The position numbers and the translations under genes were made by a program. This document shows positions 26,006-37,162 of a stretch of 64,000 nucleotides of DNA, piece by piece. Source of the stretch: Artemisia argyi (Eukaryota; Streptophyta; Magnoliopsida; Asterales; Asteraceae); assembly GCA_030686995.1 (NCBI GenBank), contig CM060709.1, positions 266,164,057-266,228,056 of the forward strand. The letters are read 5' to 3'. The notes beneath the pieces were generated by a model that saw only the letters and a list, made by a program, of their open reading frames with translations, ran no database searches and had not been told where the DNA came from. The first letter of the stretch is position 1. Each line of letters starts with the position of its first letter.

Positions 26006-26556
26006 ACGGTTATTGTGGTCATCGAAGTTCGAGTGCTAGATCGAGGTTTCGAGTTTGTTAAAGGTTTCGAGGTTCGGTTTCGGTTCCGTCGATTGTAGCA
26101 GTAAGCGACGAGAGGTTGAAGATAGGTTTTTATGTTTTTAAAAATCCACGTGAAATAGTAAACAAAAGTTGACCAGTGGTGGTTATTTTTGTTTTATATT
26201 TACCACGTAATTAATATATACTACAAAGGTGACATTATAGATCTTGATCTTCAACTTTTGTTTAATCGATTTTTGTAAAGTCAATTAAGTAAAGTGAAAG
26301 AGTAATTTGTTGCGGTTTTTTTTGTTTTCTTGCGGTACAAGTTTCGATCGTGGTTTGCTTGGGATTCAAGTTTACGGCCGGGTTGGCTTGTTCAAAATCG
26401 AGGGTTTTAGGTTTATTCTAATTAATTCGATTTGCAAGAAGGGTTTATAGCAACAAAGGGGAATATTGCACACGGCTTGTGAGACTTGTCGGTAAAGTTG
26501 GTTAACAAACAACTTGACAAGGTTTTTAGCAAGGTTAAAGAAGAATAGCTAGTTCG
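26006..26556 (+). other. Leader of Copia element E
   Basis: Non-coding stretch between primer-binding site and gag, expected to hold packaging signals. Nothing specific seen. Confidence 0.5.
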
Positions 26557-27295
26557 ATAACTAGGTTTGACATCGAAAAATTCGATGGGAAGAATGACTT
26601 CGGGTTATGGCAAATAAAGGTGTGTGCTTTAATGGTACAGCTGGGATGTGATGCTGCATTAGAGACATTACCCGCAAACATGGAAGCAGGTGAAAAGGCT
26701 GCTTTGATGAAGAAGGCATACAGTACCTTGATTCTATGCTTGGGAGACCGGATTTTACGGGAAGTTACCAAGGAAACATCTGCTGCAGGAATTTGGACGA
26801 AGTTGACTAGTCTGTATATGACTAAGTCCTTACCAAACAGACTGTATCTGAAGAAGAAGCTGTACACGTTTTATATAAGTCCAGGTACGAAACTGGGTGA
26901 TCATATAGATGAGTTTAATAAGTTGATACTTGATTTGGCGAATATTGATATCAAGATTGAGGATGAGGATCAGGCACTTATGTTACTTACGTCATTGCCA
27001 TCGTCTTATGAAAACTTTGTGGAGACATTGCTATATGGGAGGGAATCCTTGACAATGGAGGATGTTCTGGCGACTCTGATTTCAAGGGAGTTGAAGAAAA
27101 GAACCGAAGACACAAAGGAAGATACTGGTGACGGGTTATATGTAAGGGGAGGTTCAGATCATACAAGGAAAGCTCATTCTGGTGGAAGTTCACGGTTCAA
27201 GTTAAGGGGTGGAACTGGTCAACTCAAGTGCTTCATATGTCATTCAAAGGGTCATCTGAAGAAAGACTGTCCAAAGAAGAAGTCAAGTGGGTTCG
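26557..27295 (+). pseudogene. Copia gag, 3' part replaced by Athila insertion
   Basis: The frame encodes a Copia Gag (UBN2-type): FDIEKFDGKNDFGLW at the start, LPSSYENFVETLL in the middle and the zinc knuckle CFICHSKGHLKKDC (CX2CX4HX4C) near the end. The residue where Met is expected is coded by ATA (26557-26559), and the first in-frame ATG lies about 25 codons later. At 27296 the minus-strand Athila LTR begins, so the last codons before the stop at 27325-27327 are foreign. Protease, integrase and RT of this Copia lie beyond the nest and are not in the window. GTTCG (27291-27295) should be the left target duplication of element B. Confidence 0.88.
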
Positions 27296-30200
27296 TGATT
27301 GGGGTGAAAGCAGTCAGATATTATTGACCAAGGTCAATAAGTCAAATACAGCCTCGTTCCAATTCTCCGGTGGTAGTATAGTGTGTCCCCGGGTCGTTAA
27401 AGTCCCAGCGAGATTAAAATGGTGCTGTTTGAAATCGTTTAGGAATGAGTGGCACTGAGGACAGTAGCCCAGATGATATGTAATTGATTTTGCTACTGTT
27501 ATTTTGGTATTTGTACACAGATATAATATTCACAAAAATCAGATATACAGGTATATGCATAAATTCACAATTAAGATTCACGCAATCAGACAGAAAAGTG
27601 GGATTTGAACAATTATAAACTACAGGGGGTGCTTTTGAAACTTTTTAAACTTAAAATTAAAAGAAAATTGAAAATGAAAATGAAATTATAAAAATGATTA
27701 TTTTACTATTTAAATATTATTTAATTAATTAAACTAATTAAAATCTAACTTAAATTAACTAAAAATTACAAGGATTACAAATTAAACTAAAAATTTGCAA
27801 AAATAATTTCTAAACTTTAATAAGAACTTGAAGAAAGTATAAAAAAAAATAAAAAAAAATATTTTTGTCTTTTTATGAGCTTTTTATCAATTAAAAACTA
27901 TTTAACTTAATTAAACTAATTAAACTAATTTAAATTACAATTAATACTAAATTAACTTAGAAAATTATGAGAAAATTTATAAAATTATTTAACCATCACA
28001 GGAATCCTAAAAAATTATAAAAACTTCTAAAAATTATGTTTAAGGCTAATCCACTAATTAATTACCTTTTAATTACTTTAAATCTAATTTAAATAATTAA
28101 AATAAGAAAAATGGAAAATGAACAGTAGAAACTAAAAATATAATTTCTAAAAGTCTTAACTAATTTATAAAACTTAGAAAAATTATAAAAACCTACTGTT
28201 GCTACTAAAAATTTAAGAAAACTAATTAATAACTAATATTACCTATTTAATAAATTAAACTAGTTTTAAATCTAATAAATAGTAAACAAATTAAGAAAAA
28301 TCTAAGAAAATTATTTTAAATACTTAAAGGTACTAGAAAATTAAGAAAATTATAAAAATGGAAAAGTGCTTATAAATAAGCTAAAATGAAAAATGAAAAA
28401 GATAGTTTCTATTAAATAGAAGCTATCACTATTTTTATGTTTGCTTTTTTGGAGAGTTTCTTTTAGACAGCTAAATATAAGATTAAAATAACATACTTTT
28501 GTGAAACAGCTTTTTACAAAGCTTAAAATTAAGCAGTGTGCACCCCCTTTACTTAAGCAATTTGACTTTTGTTGACCAAGTAGTAAAATGAGCACAAATG
28601 ACTGCAAATGGGGTCCACAATGGTAAAACTAGGTACAAATAAGCTAAAGGAACTTGAATAAGCTAGAAACACCAAGTAATGAACACAAATAAGCTGATGA
28701 GAACCAAATAAACACTTTTGAAAACTGAACTCAATCACAGAAATGGGACAGACTTTGGGGTGGATTCCAGGTGGGGTCCACTTGTTCCTAGGTCAAACCA
28801 AGGGTCAAACCGTGTACCCTGGTAGGAGGGGGTTGTCAAAACCAAGAATGAACCACTGGGGTCCACTGAGGTGGGCTGCAGCCACCACCAAAGTTGGTGT
28901 GGTGGTGGTATGCTGGTGCAGGGGAGGTCAGTCCCCCTGCAAGTGACTTTGGCCTAAAGTGGGGTCCACAATAAAATTCCTAAAAATCAAACAACAATGG
29001 GAAAATGAAGTTGAGGTGGTAGAGTTTAACTACAACAAGTTTCAAATCTTCAATCTAAACACAAAATTAAATAAAATTCCCACAAGTTTTGGAAAAATCT
29101 GATGAGTAACTTTTGACTTTTTGAGGAAAACACAAAGTTTGACTTATTTGGATTTCTACTGACTCCTACTGATTATAAATTAAGTTATAAACTATATCTA
29201 AGCTATATTACTCTAAATTAACAACCTGTGTAGCTAATGTGATGGATTTAGACACCCAAAACTCTCACAGTTAACTGTGAGGGGGAAATTTTTATGATTT
29301 TGACTTTAAGCAAATACAAACTTGAATTTTAGGTTTTACTTAACTACACTATGCCTAATGCAGTCTATCTAAACTACAACAACCATGAAACAACCTCAAG
29401 CACCTATGTTACTGAGTTAAACCAAACACCCCTTAATACAAAACTATTTTTGATTTTAAGAAGCTAAGGGGTTTGAAAGCTTATGAGATTGTTCCAATTC
29501 AACTTTTTATGAAATATTAAACCTAAATGAGTGTTTAGAAACAGTTAGTAACCAAGAACACACAATTATACTACTTATGCAAATTTGACTGTGAAACTAT
29601 GTTTTAAAATAACTATTAATCCTAATTAACAAGTTAAATAAATTAAGCTATAAACTACATAAACAACACTCAATAAGCATAAGAAACACAGAATAGCAAT
29701 AAGCAAACAAGCAATAAGAAGCTATAAAGAACTAAGATTTTAGAGGAAATTTATAAATAAGCAAGGCTTACAAAACACCCCTAGCATGAACAAGGGGTTT
29801 TCCACTGATGCCTATCTTTAGATAGGCCAAATCCGCTTCCAAGCTTGTCCCCAAATGCTTCTCAAAACCTGCAATCAAACTCAAAACAAGGCAGTTGACT
29901 ATGGTTGACTTTTTTTTTTTTATATTTTTGATTTTCCTATTAATACTGAGTTTTAGGGTCTCTAAAAGCTTCAATAAGCTTAATGGAACCTAAGTGAACC
30001 TAAGAGTCCATTTGAACTTAATGATAACAACAACACAGTACACTAAGAATTTTGAAATAAATTTGAAATTTGCACAATCTAAGATACCAAAGGAAACTTC
30101 AAATTGATTGATTAAAAAGATCAAATTACACTTGCTTATGCTACTACAATGCTTAAAAGCTTAGAAATTGATGAAAATTACAAGCTACTGCTAATACAAC

Positions 30201-31330
30201 TATCTTTTAAACTAAAAATGGAACTTCCTCTTCTTCTTGCTTCTCTTTCCTTTTATAGCCCATGATTAGGGTTTTCTTAAGCCTCTGATCATTTCCCATC
30301 AAATATCTGAACCGTTGGATCACTATAAGCCAATCTCAGCCTTTGAAATTTTTTTCGCGCCAAAAATAATGGGAGCAATTGGGACTGTTTAGTGTGTAGG
30401 GGGAAGCATTAATTGTGGGTTGTCTAGTTGGGTGAGGGTGGTGGGTTTGCGATGATGCATTTAATGCAAGTGGGGGTGGCGGAGTTTGGCAGGTTGTGGG
30501 GGTGTGGGGGAGGCTGGGAGAGGGAAGATGATGGTTGTTTGACCGTTTGACCGAGGTCAAAGTTTGACCCCGGTGTTATTATTTTGGGTGGTATGGGCTT
30601 GTGGTGTTTTGGGCCTAAAGAAGGAATGGACTAGGTATGGTGTGGACTGGACTATGGTTTTGGCTTATGAATAATAATAAGGGATCCGGTTTGGTTTAAG
30701 TTATCACAAGGACTAATTTTGTAATTTATCGAAAGTTGAGGGGTGAAACTTGGCACTCTTCCAAAGTGTTCACAAGGGTGTGTTTTGCCAAGTTATGAAT
30801 AGTATGAGACCCTGGAATGATTTTTCCATTTAATTTTCACCAGGGACTAAAACTGCCAAACTTTCAAACTTCAGGGACCAATTGTGTAATTTCACCAAAC
30901 TTTTCCACCAAGGACCAATCCTGCCATAAAAGTTTAGTGCAAGGACAAAATTTGTTTTTCTCAAAGTTTTTAATATCCCAGGGACCATTTTTGACAATTT
31001 TCAAAGTTCAGGGACTAAACTTGACATTTTGTGAAACTTTGCACCAAAGGACTAATTATGTAACTTTTTGTTTTAAAAGGACCTTAGGTGACTTTTTCAA
31101 GTTTTTAGAACAACTAGGGACTAGATTTGACAACTTTTGAAAGATGAGGGACTGAAACTGCCAATTTTGCAAACTTTGTGCGTTTTTCATCTGTTTTTGA
31201 TTATTTTGCATTTGAAACATGTAAAACACTTTCCTGGGATATTTTCACTTTTTTGATTCAATATTGAGTGTTTTTAGATGTTTTAGCAGCTCAGAAAAGG
31301 TAAAAATGATGAGTATTTACACACTCATCA
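27296..31330 (-). mobile_element. 3' LTR of Athila-type element B
   Basis: A 4035-bp minus-strand LTR. It begins (at 31330) with the same TGATGAGTGTG hairpin as the other Athila LTRs here and ends at 27296 (plus strand TGATTGGGG). Its last 100 bases align with the ends of the C and D LTRs. It is preceded by a polypurine tract. No protein-coding frame. It is AT-rich over 27600-28400 and carries a TATA box at 30249-30258. Confidence 0.85.
30249..30258 (-). promoter_or_regulatory. TATA box in element B LTR
   Basis: Minus-strand CTATAAAAGG, followed in sense by AAAGAGAAGC. Likely the retrotransposon RNA polymerase II promoter. Confidence 0.6.
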
Positions 31331-31366
31331 ATCCCCCACACTAAAACATTGCTAGTCCCTAGCAAT
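31331..31366 (-). promoter_or_regulatory. Hairpin plus polypurine tract at element B LTR boundary
   Basis: In element sense: stem ATTGCTAG, loop GGA, stem CTAGCAAT, spacer, then TTTAGTGTGGGGGAT touching the LTR. The G-rich tract is the plus-strand primer. The hairpin is the module described in the findings. Confidence 0.8.
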
Positions 31367-31404
31367 CTTTTGAGAAAAACCTGATGGATTTGAAAATCTC
31401 TTTA

Positions 31405-31747
31405 CCAAAATTCATCACTTCTGGAGTATCCAGGTGTAAGAACTGTGGCACACCTGATAACCGTGTGATTTTGAGCAAACCACCAGCTGTCAACGGATTT
31501 GATTAGTCTTTACCAAAAGCCGTTTGCTTCTGGACTAGCCAGCATCTTGATGGACTAAGTCAACATCTTGGTGAGCTGATTACCAATTATGGATTTTCCA
31601 CGGCCTTTACCACAAGCCATAATCTTGTGGGGTAGCCAACTCATTTGCTTTATGGGATATGGGGAGTTGAGGAACCATACAATTTTTGGCAAATTGCAAG
31701 CCATCAACGGGTTTGAGATGTCTTTACCAAGAGCCGTTTGCTCCTGG
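31405..31747 (-). other. Four-hairpin array in element B 3' region
   Basis: Stem-loops at 31405-31424, 31513-31533, 31610-31630 and 31727-31747, each with a sense stem like CCAGAAGC...GCTTTTGG followed by TAAAG. The same four occur in element D. No protein frame covers them. Confidence 0.7.
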
Positions 31748-31891
31748 ACTAGCCAATCCCTTTTGTCGGTTAGACTTTGGCGGACTGATTACCACAAAAA
31801 TTTTGAAATAAAGTGAAAATTTTTTGAAAAAATTAGGCCTAAAATGAGGGTACTTAGAAAGTTTTGTGATAAAATTCGTAAGAATTTCCCC

Positions 31892-31936
31892 CTCCCCCCC
31901 CCCCACACTAGAATTGAATATTGTCCTCAATATTCA
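31892..31936 (-). promoter_or_regulatory. Upstream copy of the hairpin-polypurine module, element B
   Basis: Sense: TGAATATTG, loop AGGA, CAATATTCA, then TCTAGTGTGGGGGG. A possible second (internal) polypurine tract. Confidence 0.65.
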
Positions 31937-32195
31937 AAGTCCCGGCTATTATGCCGAATCTCTGAACAGAAAAAGCTAATATTCGAAACTAACTGTGGGA
32001 ATATGGATTTTATTTTTCACTTTATTTATCTGTACATACAATCACATTTTTTTTTTTTTTACCAAAGGAAACTTATATACATATTTACTTTTCAAAAGGT
32101 GGGGGACGGCCACTCCCCCACACTAGGGTGGTAGAAAGTATAAAGAAGTCAGAAATACGGGTGAAAACCCATATATGTTGCTAATTTTTGTTCAC

Positions 32196-32215
32196 CGAGT
32201 CACTAGCTTGACTCG
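32196..32215 (-). other. Short hairpin after element B pol stop
   Basis: CGAGTCA and TGACTCG arms around a 6-base loop, 11 bases past the integrase stop. It is duplicated in element D. Confidence 0.6.
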
Positions 32216-32225
32216 ATCCCCGAAT

Positions 32226-33322
32226 TTATTGGTCCATGGGGAAAGTTTGGAGATCCGGGACAACCATGGGTGGTATGTCCTCTCCAAAATAATGTTTCAA
32301 ACGATGACCATTCACTTTGAAGTTGGGACCTTCGGGTTGAGATAACTCAACAGTCCCGTATGGATATACTTTAACAATAGTGAATGGTCCAGTCCATCGG
32401 GTTTTTAATTTCCCCGAGAAGATCTTTAACCTTGAGTTGAAAAGAAGGACTCTGTCACCGACGTTGAAAACGCGGTTCTTAATCTTAGAGTCGTGAATCT
32501 TCTTTGTCTTTTCTTTGTAGATCAAAGAGTTATCGTAGGCTTGATCACGAAGTTCGTTTAATTCATTGAGTTGAACCTTACGATGATCACCCGCTTTATG
32601 AAGGTCGTAGTTAGCATGTTTCAAGGCCCAGTAGGCTTTGTGCTCGAACTCGATCGGTAAATGACACGCCTTCCCGTATACAAGCTTGTATGGAGTACAC
32701 CCGATGGGTGTTTTGTAAGCTGTACGGAAGGCCCAGAGTGCATCATCTAGTTTATCCGACCAGAAAGCACGGTTTTCACCTACTGTCCTCTCAAGAATCC
32801 GTTTTATACCACGGTTGGAAACCTCCACCTGCCCACTTGTTTGTGGGTGATACGCGGTAGAAAGACGATGAGTAACACCGTACTTAAGCATGACTTTTGA
32901 AAATTGATCATTGCAAAAGTGTGTACCGCGATCACTTATAATGGCACGTGGAGTTCCGAAACGAGCAAAGAGGGATTTCAAGAATTTCACAACAACTCGG
33001 GCATCGTTAGTGGGTATGGCCTTAGCCTCAACCCATTTTGACAAATAGTCAACAGCCACGAGAATATACTTGTTTCCACGAGAAGATGGGAATGGCCCCA
33101 TAAAATCAATGCCCCAGACGTCAAAGATTTCACAAACTTGAATGGCATTTTGTGGCATTTCGTTCTTTTGTGAAATATTCCCGTGATGCTGACAAGCATC
33201 TCAAGCTTTGACTAACTCGTGGGCATCCTTATAGATCGTGGGCCAATAGAAACCAGAATCAAACACCTTTTTGGCGGTGTAGTTAGGACTATGGTGGCCC
33301 CCGGTGGGTCCAGCATGGCAAG
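32226..33322 (-). pseudogene. Athila integrase, C-terminal two thirds (element B)
   Basis: Integrase catalytic core with [23 protein letters not shown] and [15 protein letters not shown] (the D, D-35-E triad), then the C-terminal domain ([17 protein letters not shown]...). The histidine half of the zinc finger (HAGPTGGHH) sits at the 33322 edge, but a cysteine codon of the CX2C pair is changed to TGA at 33201-33203. The frame is cut at 33322 by solo LTR C and resumes at 53414. The single GCAAG site is duplicated across the insertion. Confidence 0.9.
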
Positions 33323-36300
33323 TGATGAGTGTGTAAATACTCATCATTTTTATCGTATCTGAACTGCCAAAACGTCCAAAAACACTCAGTAATGCATCAA
33401 AATACTAAAAATATTCCAAAATTGTGTTTTATATGTTTTTGATGCAAAATGTTTAAAAACAAATGAAAAACGAACAAAGTTTGCACAATTGGCAGTTTCA
33501 ATCCCTCAAGTTTCAAAAATTGACAAAACTAGTCCCTGAAAGTTCTAAAATGAAAGAAAAGTCAACCCAAGGTTTTCTAAAGTCAAAAATTATCAAATTG
33601 ATCCTTGGGTGAAAATTTTGAGAAAATTACATGTTTGGTCCCTGTAGTTTGAAAAGTGACAACTTTGGTCCCTGGGATTTTAAATTTTGGAAGTTTACAA
33701 CTTTTGTCCTTTGTTTACTATTATATGGCAGGTTTTGTCCTTGGGTACCATTTTGGAAAATTGTCAAATTAGGTCCTCAAATTTCCGTTAAGTACAAATT
33801 TGGTCCTTGTGAATTTCACACTACAAACCAAACGGATAATAATACCACTACTTCCCTTTAATCCAAAACCAAATAACACCCCATTTTACCAGCCCACCCT
33901 TACCACCTTATACCCCCAGTCCAATACACTCACCAAAGCCCACCTAGCTCACCAAAGCCCACAACCCCCAAAACCCTTTTCCCCGTTTTATTTGTGTGAG
34001 TCAAAGAGTCAAACCACAAAAAAAAAATAAAAAATAAAACACACCCTTATCCCTCCCCCCTTGCCCTGCTCCTAGCCTGCAACCTAAACCAAACACAATC
34101 ATCACCCTTTCTCCCCCCCCCCCTCTGCCACACTCCACCTTTTTACCTTTCCACCACAAAATACCAAAACTTGCCCCCATGCCAAAGAACTATCTGCCAA
34201 ATTGCATATTATCCCTTTCCCGCCAAAAGTTGAAGAACGGCTGGGATCAAGTTTCTTTCATCCAATGGTCATTTTGAGGGATGGGATTGCTCAAGTGGTT
34301 CTCACAAACCCTAGGGGTTCATTATAAAATGAAGAAGAAAAGTGGAGCAGAAAAAGATAGCTTTTAGTTTTTTTTAATTAGTAGTAGAATAGTTTTAGTG
34401 TGTTTAGTTTTTAGTTTATTAAAATTCAGTTTTATCTAAAATTTGTACTCTTGAATTCTAGTGTAATGCAATTTCAGATTTCTTTTATCTCATTGTCTAC
34501 ATTTGCAAAGTCTTAGTTAAATTGCTTAAAAATTCTAGTCTCTCATTTTTTATGCTACTGTTTAAAGCTTATTGTTATTTGTGAGCTTGTGCTTTCTTAG
34601 AAATTGTTTTTCAAAACAGTTAATTAAGTTTTCAAAAGTATTACAAAAATCAAAAGAAAAAGAAAAAAGGAGAAATATAGTTGTAGCTTATCAGCTTATT
34701 TTATTGTTCATTCCTTGTTCACTACTGCCTATCTAGCTTAGTTAGTGCTTAATATATCATTTACTTGCAATTTTCAGTCTTAAAAATTGATTTGTAGTGT
34801 AAAAAGTTCAATCTGTCACCACTTTAAGGGTGTTTGGCATTGCTTGACTTGCCTAGTTAGTGTAGTTTATATGAACTTAGGAATGATAATTTAGTGCACC
34901 TAGGATCTTATTACCTCATTAGAAATTTAGAATATTGTTCTAAGTCAGTTTTACATCATAAGTCAAGAATCTCTCTCGATCAAACCCCACTGCTTAACTG
35001 TGATAAAAGGGACATGCACAATCTTTAGCCTAGTTCAGACCTTGTTAAACTTGTTGGAATAAACTTTATTTTGCCATAACACAACAGCTTTAGTAAGTTT
35101 TGTTCATTGAAAATTCACCAAAGTCAAACATCTGTCAAAAAATTCAAAAGTCAAAACCTACATCTGTCAATGTGGACAGAGTTTCCAGTTCTTGTGCAGG
35201 GTTTGGTTCTGGGTGTATTGAAAAGAAAATTGTTGTTTTGTGGTCTTGGGTGGGTTGTCTAACAAGATCAAACAGAAAAACCAGGTTGGATGATCATTTG
35301 CTTAGGCATTTTTGACCTTGAATATGCCTGTTTGACAACTAAGTTGCCCTGCTCAGGGGTAACTTCCCATAAGCCTATCTTTCCACCCCTGCACATGCTC
35401 ATTTAGTTGAGTTTGTTGTATGAGCTTTGTATTTTTTGCTGCCAGTAGTGCTAAACTTTAGGAACAATTTTTTAGATTTGTCTCATTAACTTTTTAGCCT
35501 AGCTTATTTAGCTCTTTTAGTTTACTACCTAGCCTGCTTGATTGTTTGTATTATCAGTTAGGATTGTTTGTTATTTAGCTTGTACATGCTTCATGTTTGA
35601 GTTTATCTGCTTATTATCTAGCTTGTTTGAGTAGCTCTTGGTTGTTATGAGCCTGTTGCATCAGACTCACTTGCATAAGCAAGCCTGCAGCTTGCATTCC
35701 CCATCAGTCCACATTTCAGCTTACACAAGAAGCTCAATTTAAGCCTAAGCTAATTAGTGTTTGTGTTTAATTGTTCCTTAGCAATTTGTGTTTAGTTTTT
35801 TATAGCTTTTGGGTCCTGATCTTGTTGGTTTCCTAGCTCATTGATAAGCAAAAGTAGCCCCCCTAGGACTGCCCTGCACCACAGTGACTGAGCCACATTC
35901 ACAAGCTCATTGTGAGCTGACCTGTGAGTTCCAAGACCTGGAATTTGGCTCAATTGGAAGCCACCCAACCCAGCTTATAGGATCAAGGGCCAATTGGGAC
36001 TCCTGAGCTTATTTGGATAAGCTCAAAGTGGCCTGCAAGAAGCCCCTTGGACTGTTCTTGTTTCAGTGAGTATGTTTCTGTCTTTGTTTGAGCTCTTTAG
36101 CTTCTTTCAGTTTCTACCCTTGTTTGTTTTGGCTTATTACTAGTAAGTTTCATTTGCTTGTATCTTATTTTACCCTTAAGTTCCATTTTTTTAGCTTTTT
36201 AAGTTTAAAAATCCTTTTTGGTTAATTTTTATGTACTGTTGAGCAAATAAGCTCATTAAGAGCTTATTTGGCTTTTATAAAAATATTGTCTTTGTTAAAG

Positions 36301-37162
36301 TTGTTAACTTAGTAGTGTTTATCAGTTTTGCAAAAAGAAAAACAGAAAAATAAAATGTTTGTATATTTTGCCACTTGTGGGGATTGAACACTGGACCTGT
36401 TGGTTCCTTTGGCCAAAAACACTCCCACCCCGTGCACCATCTCCCCTATTAGTACATTAGTGTTTTCCTTTTACCCTTTTTTATTTATAGTTGTAATTTC
36501 CCTTTTAAGCTCATTATCTAATTAGCTTAATTTTCCAGCTTATTTATAAGCTTGTGCCCACTTTTTTATTTTTCTTAGCTTAATAATAGTATAAAGTAAT
36601 TTTAGAAAAAGTTTCGTAATTTTCATAATTAGTTTAATATTTTAATAATTAATTTTAGTTTAATTAGTATTTAATTAATAATAAATAATTAAAAAGTCGA
36701 AAAAATATTTTTCTTTTTTTCAAAATTTTCTTTTATTGTTAGGATCGTAAAAATGTAATTTTCATGTCCGTAGGGTTAGCGTAGCTAAAATTTCACTTTT
36801 TATTTCGCGCACTCGCATTTATTTTAATTTTAATTCGCGTTTTATTTAAGTACCTTTTACGTTTTTAAATTTAGGTTACGTAGTTTGTAAAATAAGAAAA
36901 ACCAAAAACATAAATAAAGTGATAGCTTCTATTTAAGCCGTTTGGCTTATTTTTCTGTTTACGTATAAGCAAATTCTGATTTTAAATTCTTAGATTACGT
37001 TTTAGGTTAATTTGGTTTCGCGTTATTGTTAATATAGTTTGTTTACATCGTTCTCATCCGTATTTCCGTAGTGTAATCATCACAACTCACTTATACCCAT
37101 TTCATCCAAATTCACCCGATCACGAAACCCGTTTTAATACCATCCACACCTCGTCGGGACAT
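33323..37162 (+). mobile_element. Athila solo LTR C, first part
   Basis: Begins TGATGAGTGTG after target duplication GCAAG (33318-33322). It is interrupted at 37162 by element D (GACAT duplication) and finished by 53309-53413, for a total of about 3945 bp. It contains an array of GGTCC(C/T)TG motifs (33490-33830) and a possible TATA box at 34321-34330. It has no internal region, hence a solo LTR. It is diverged from the D LTR although structurally alike. Confidence 0.87.
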
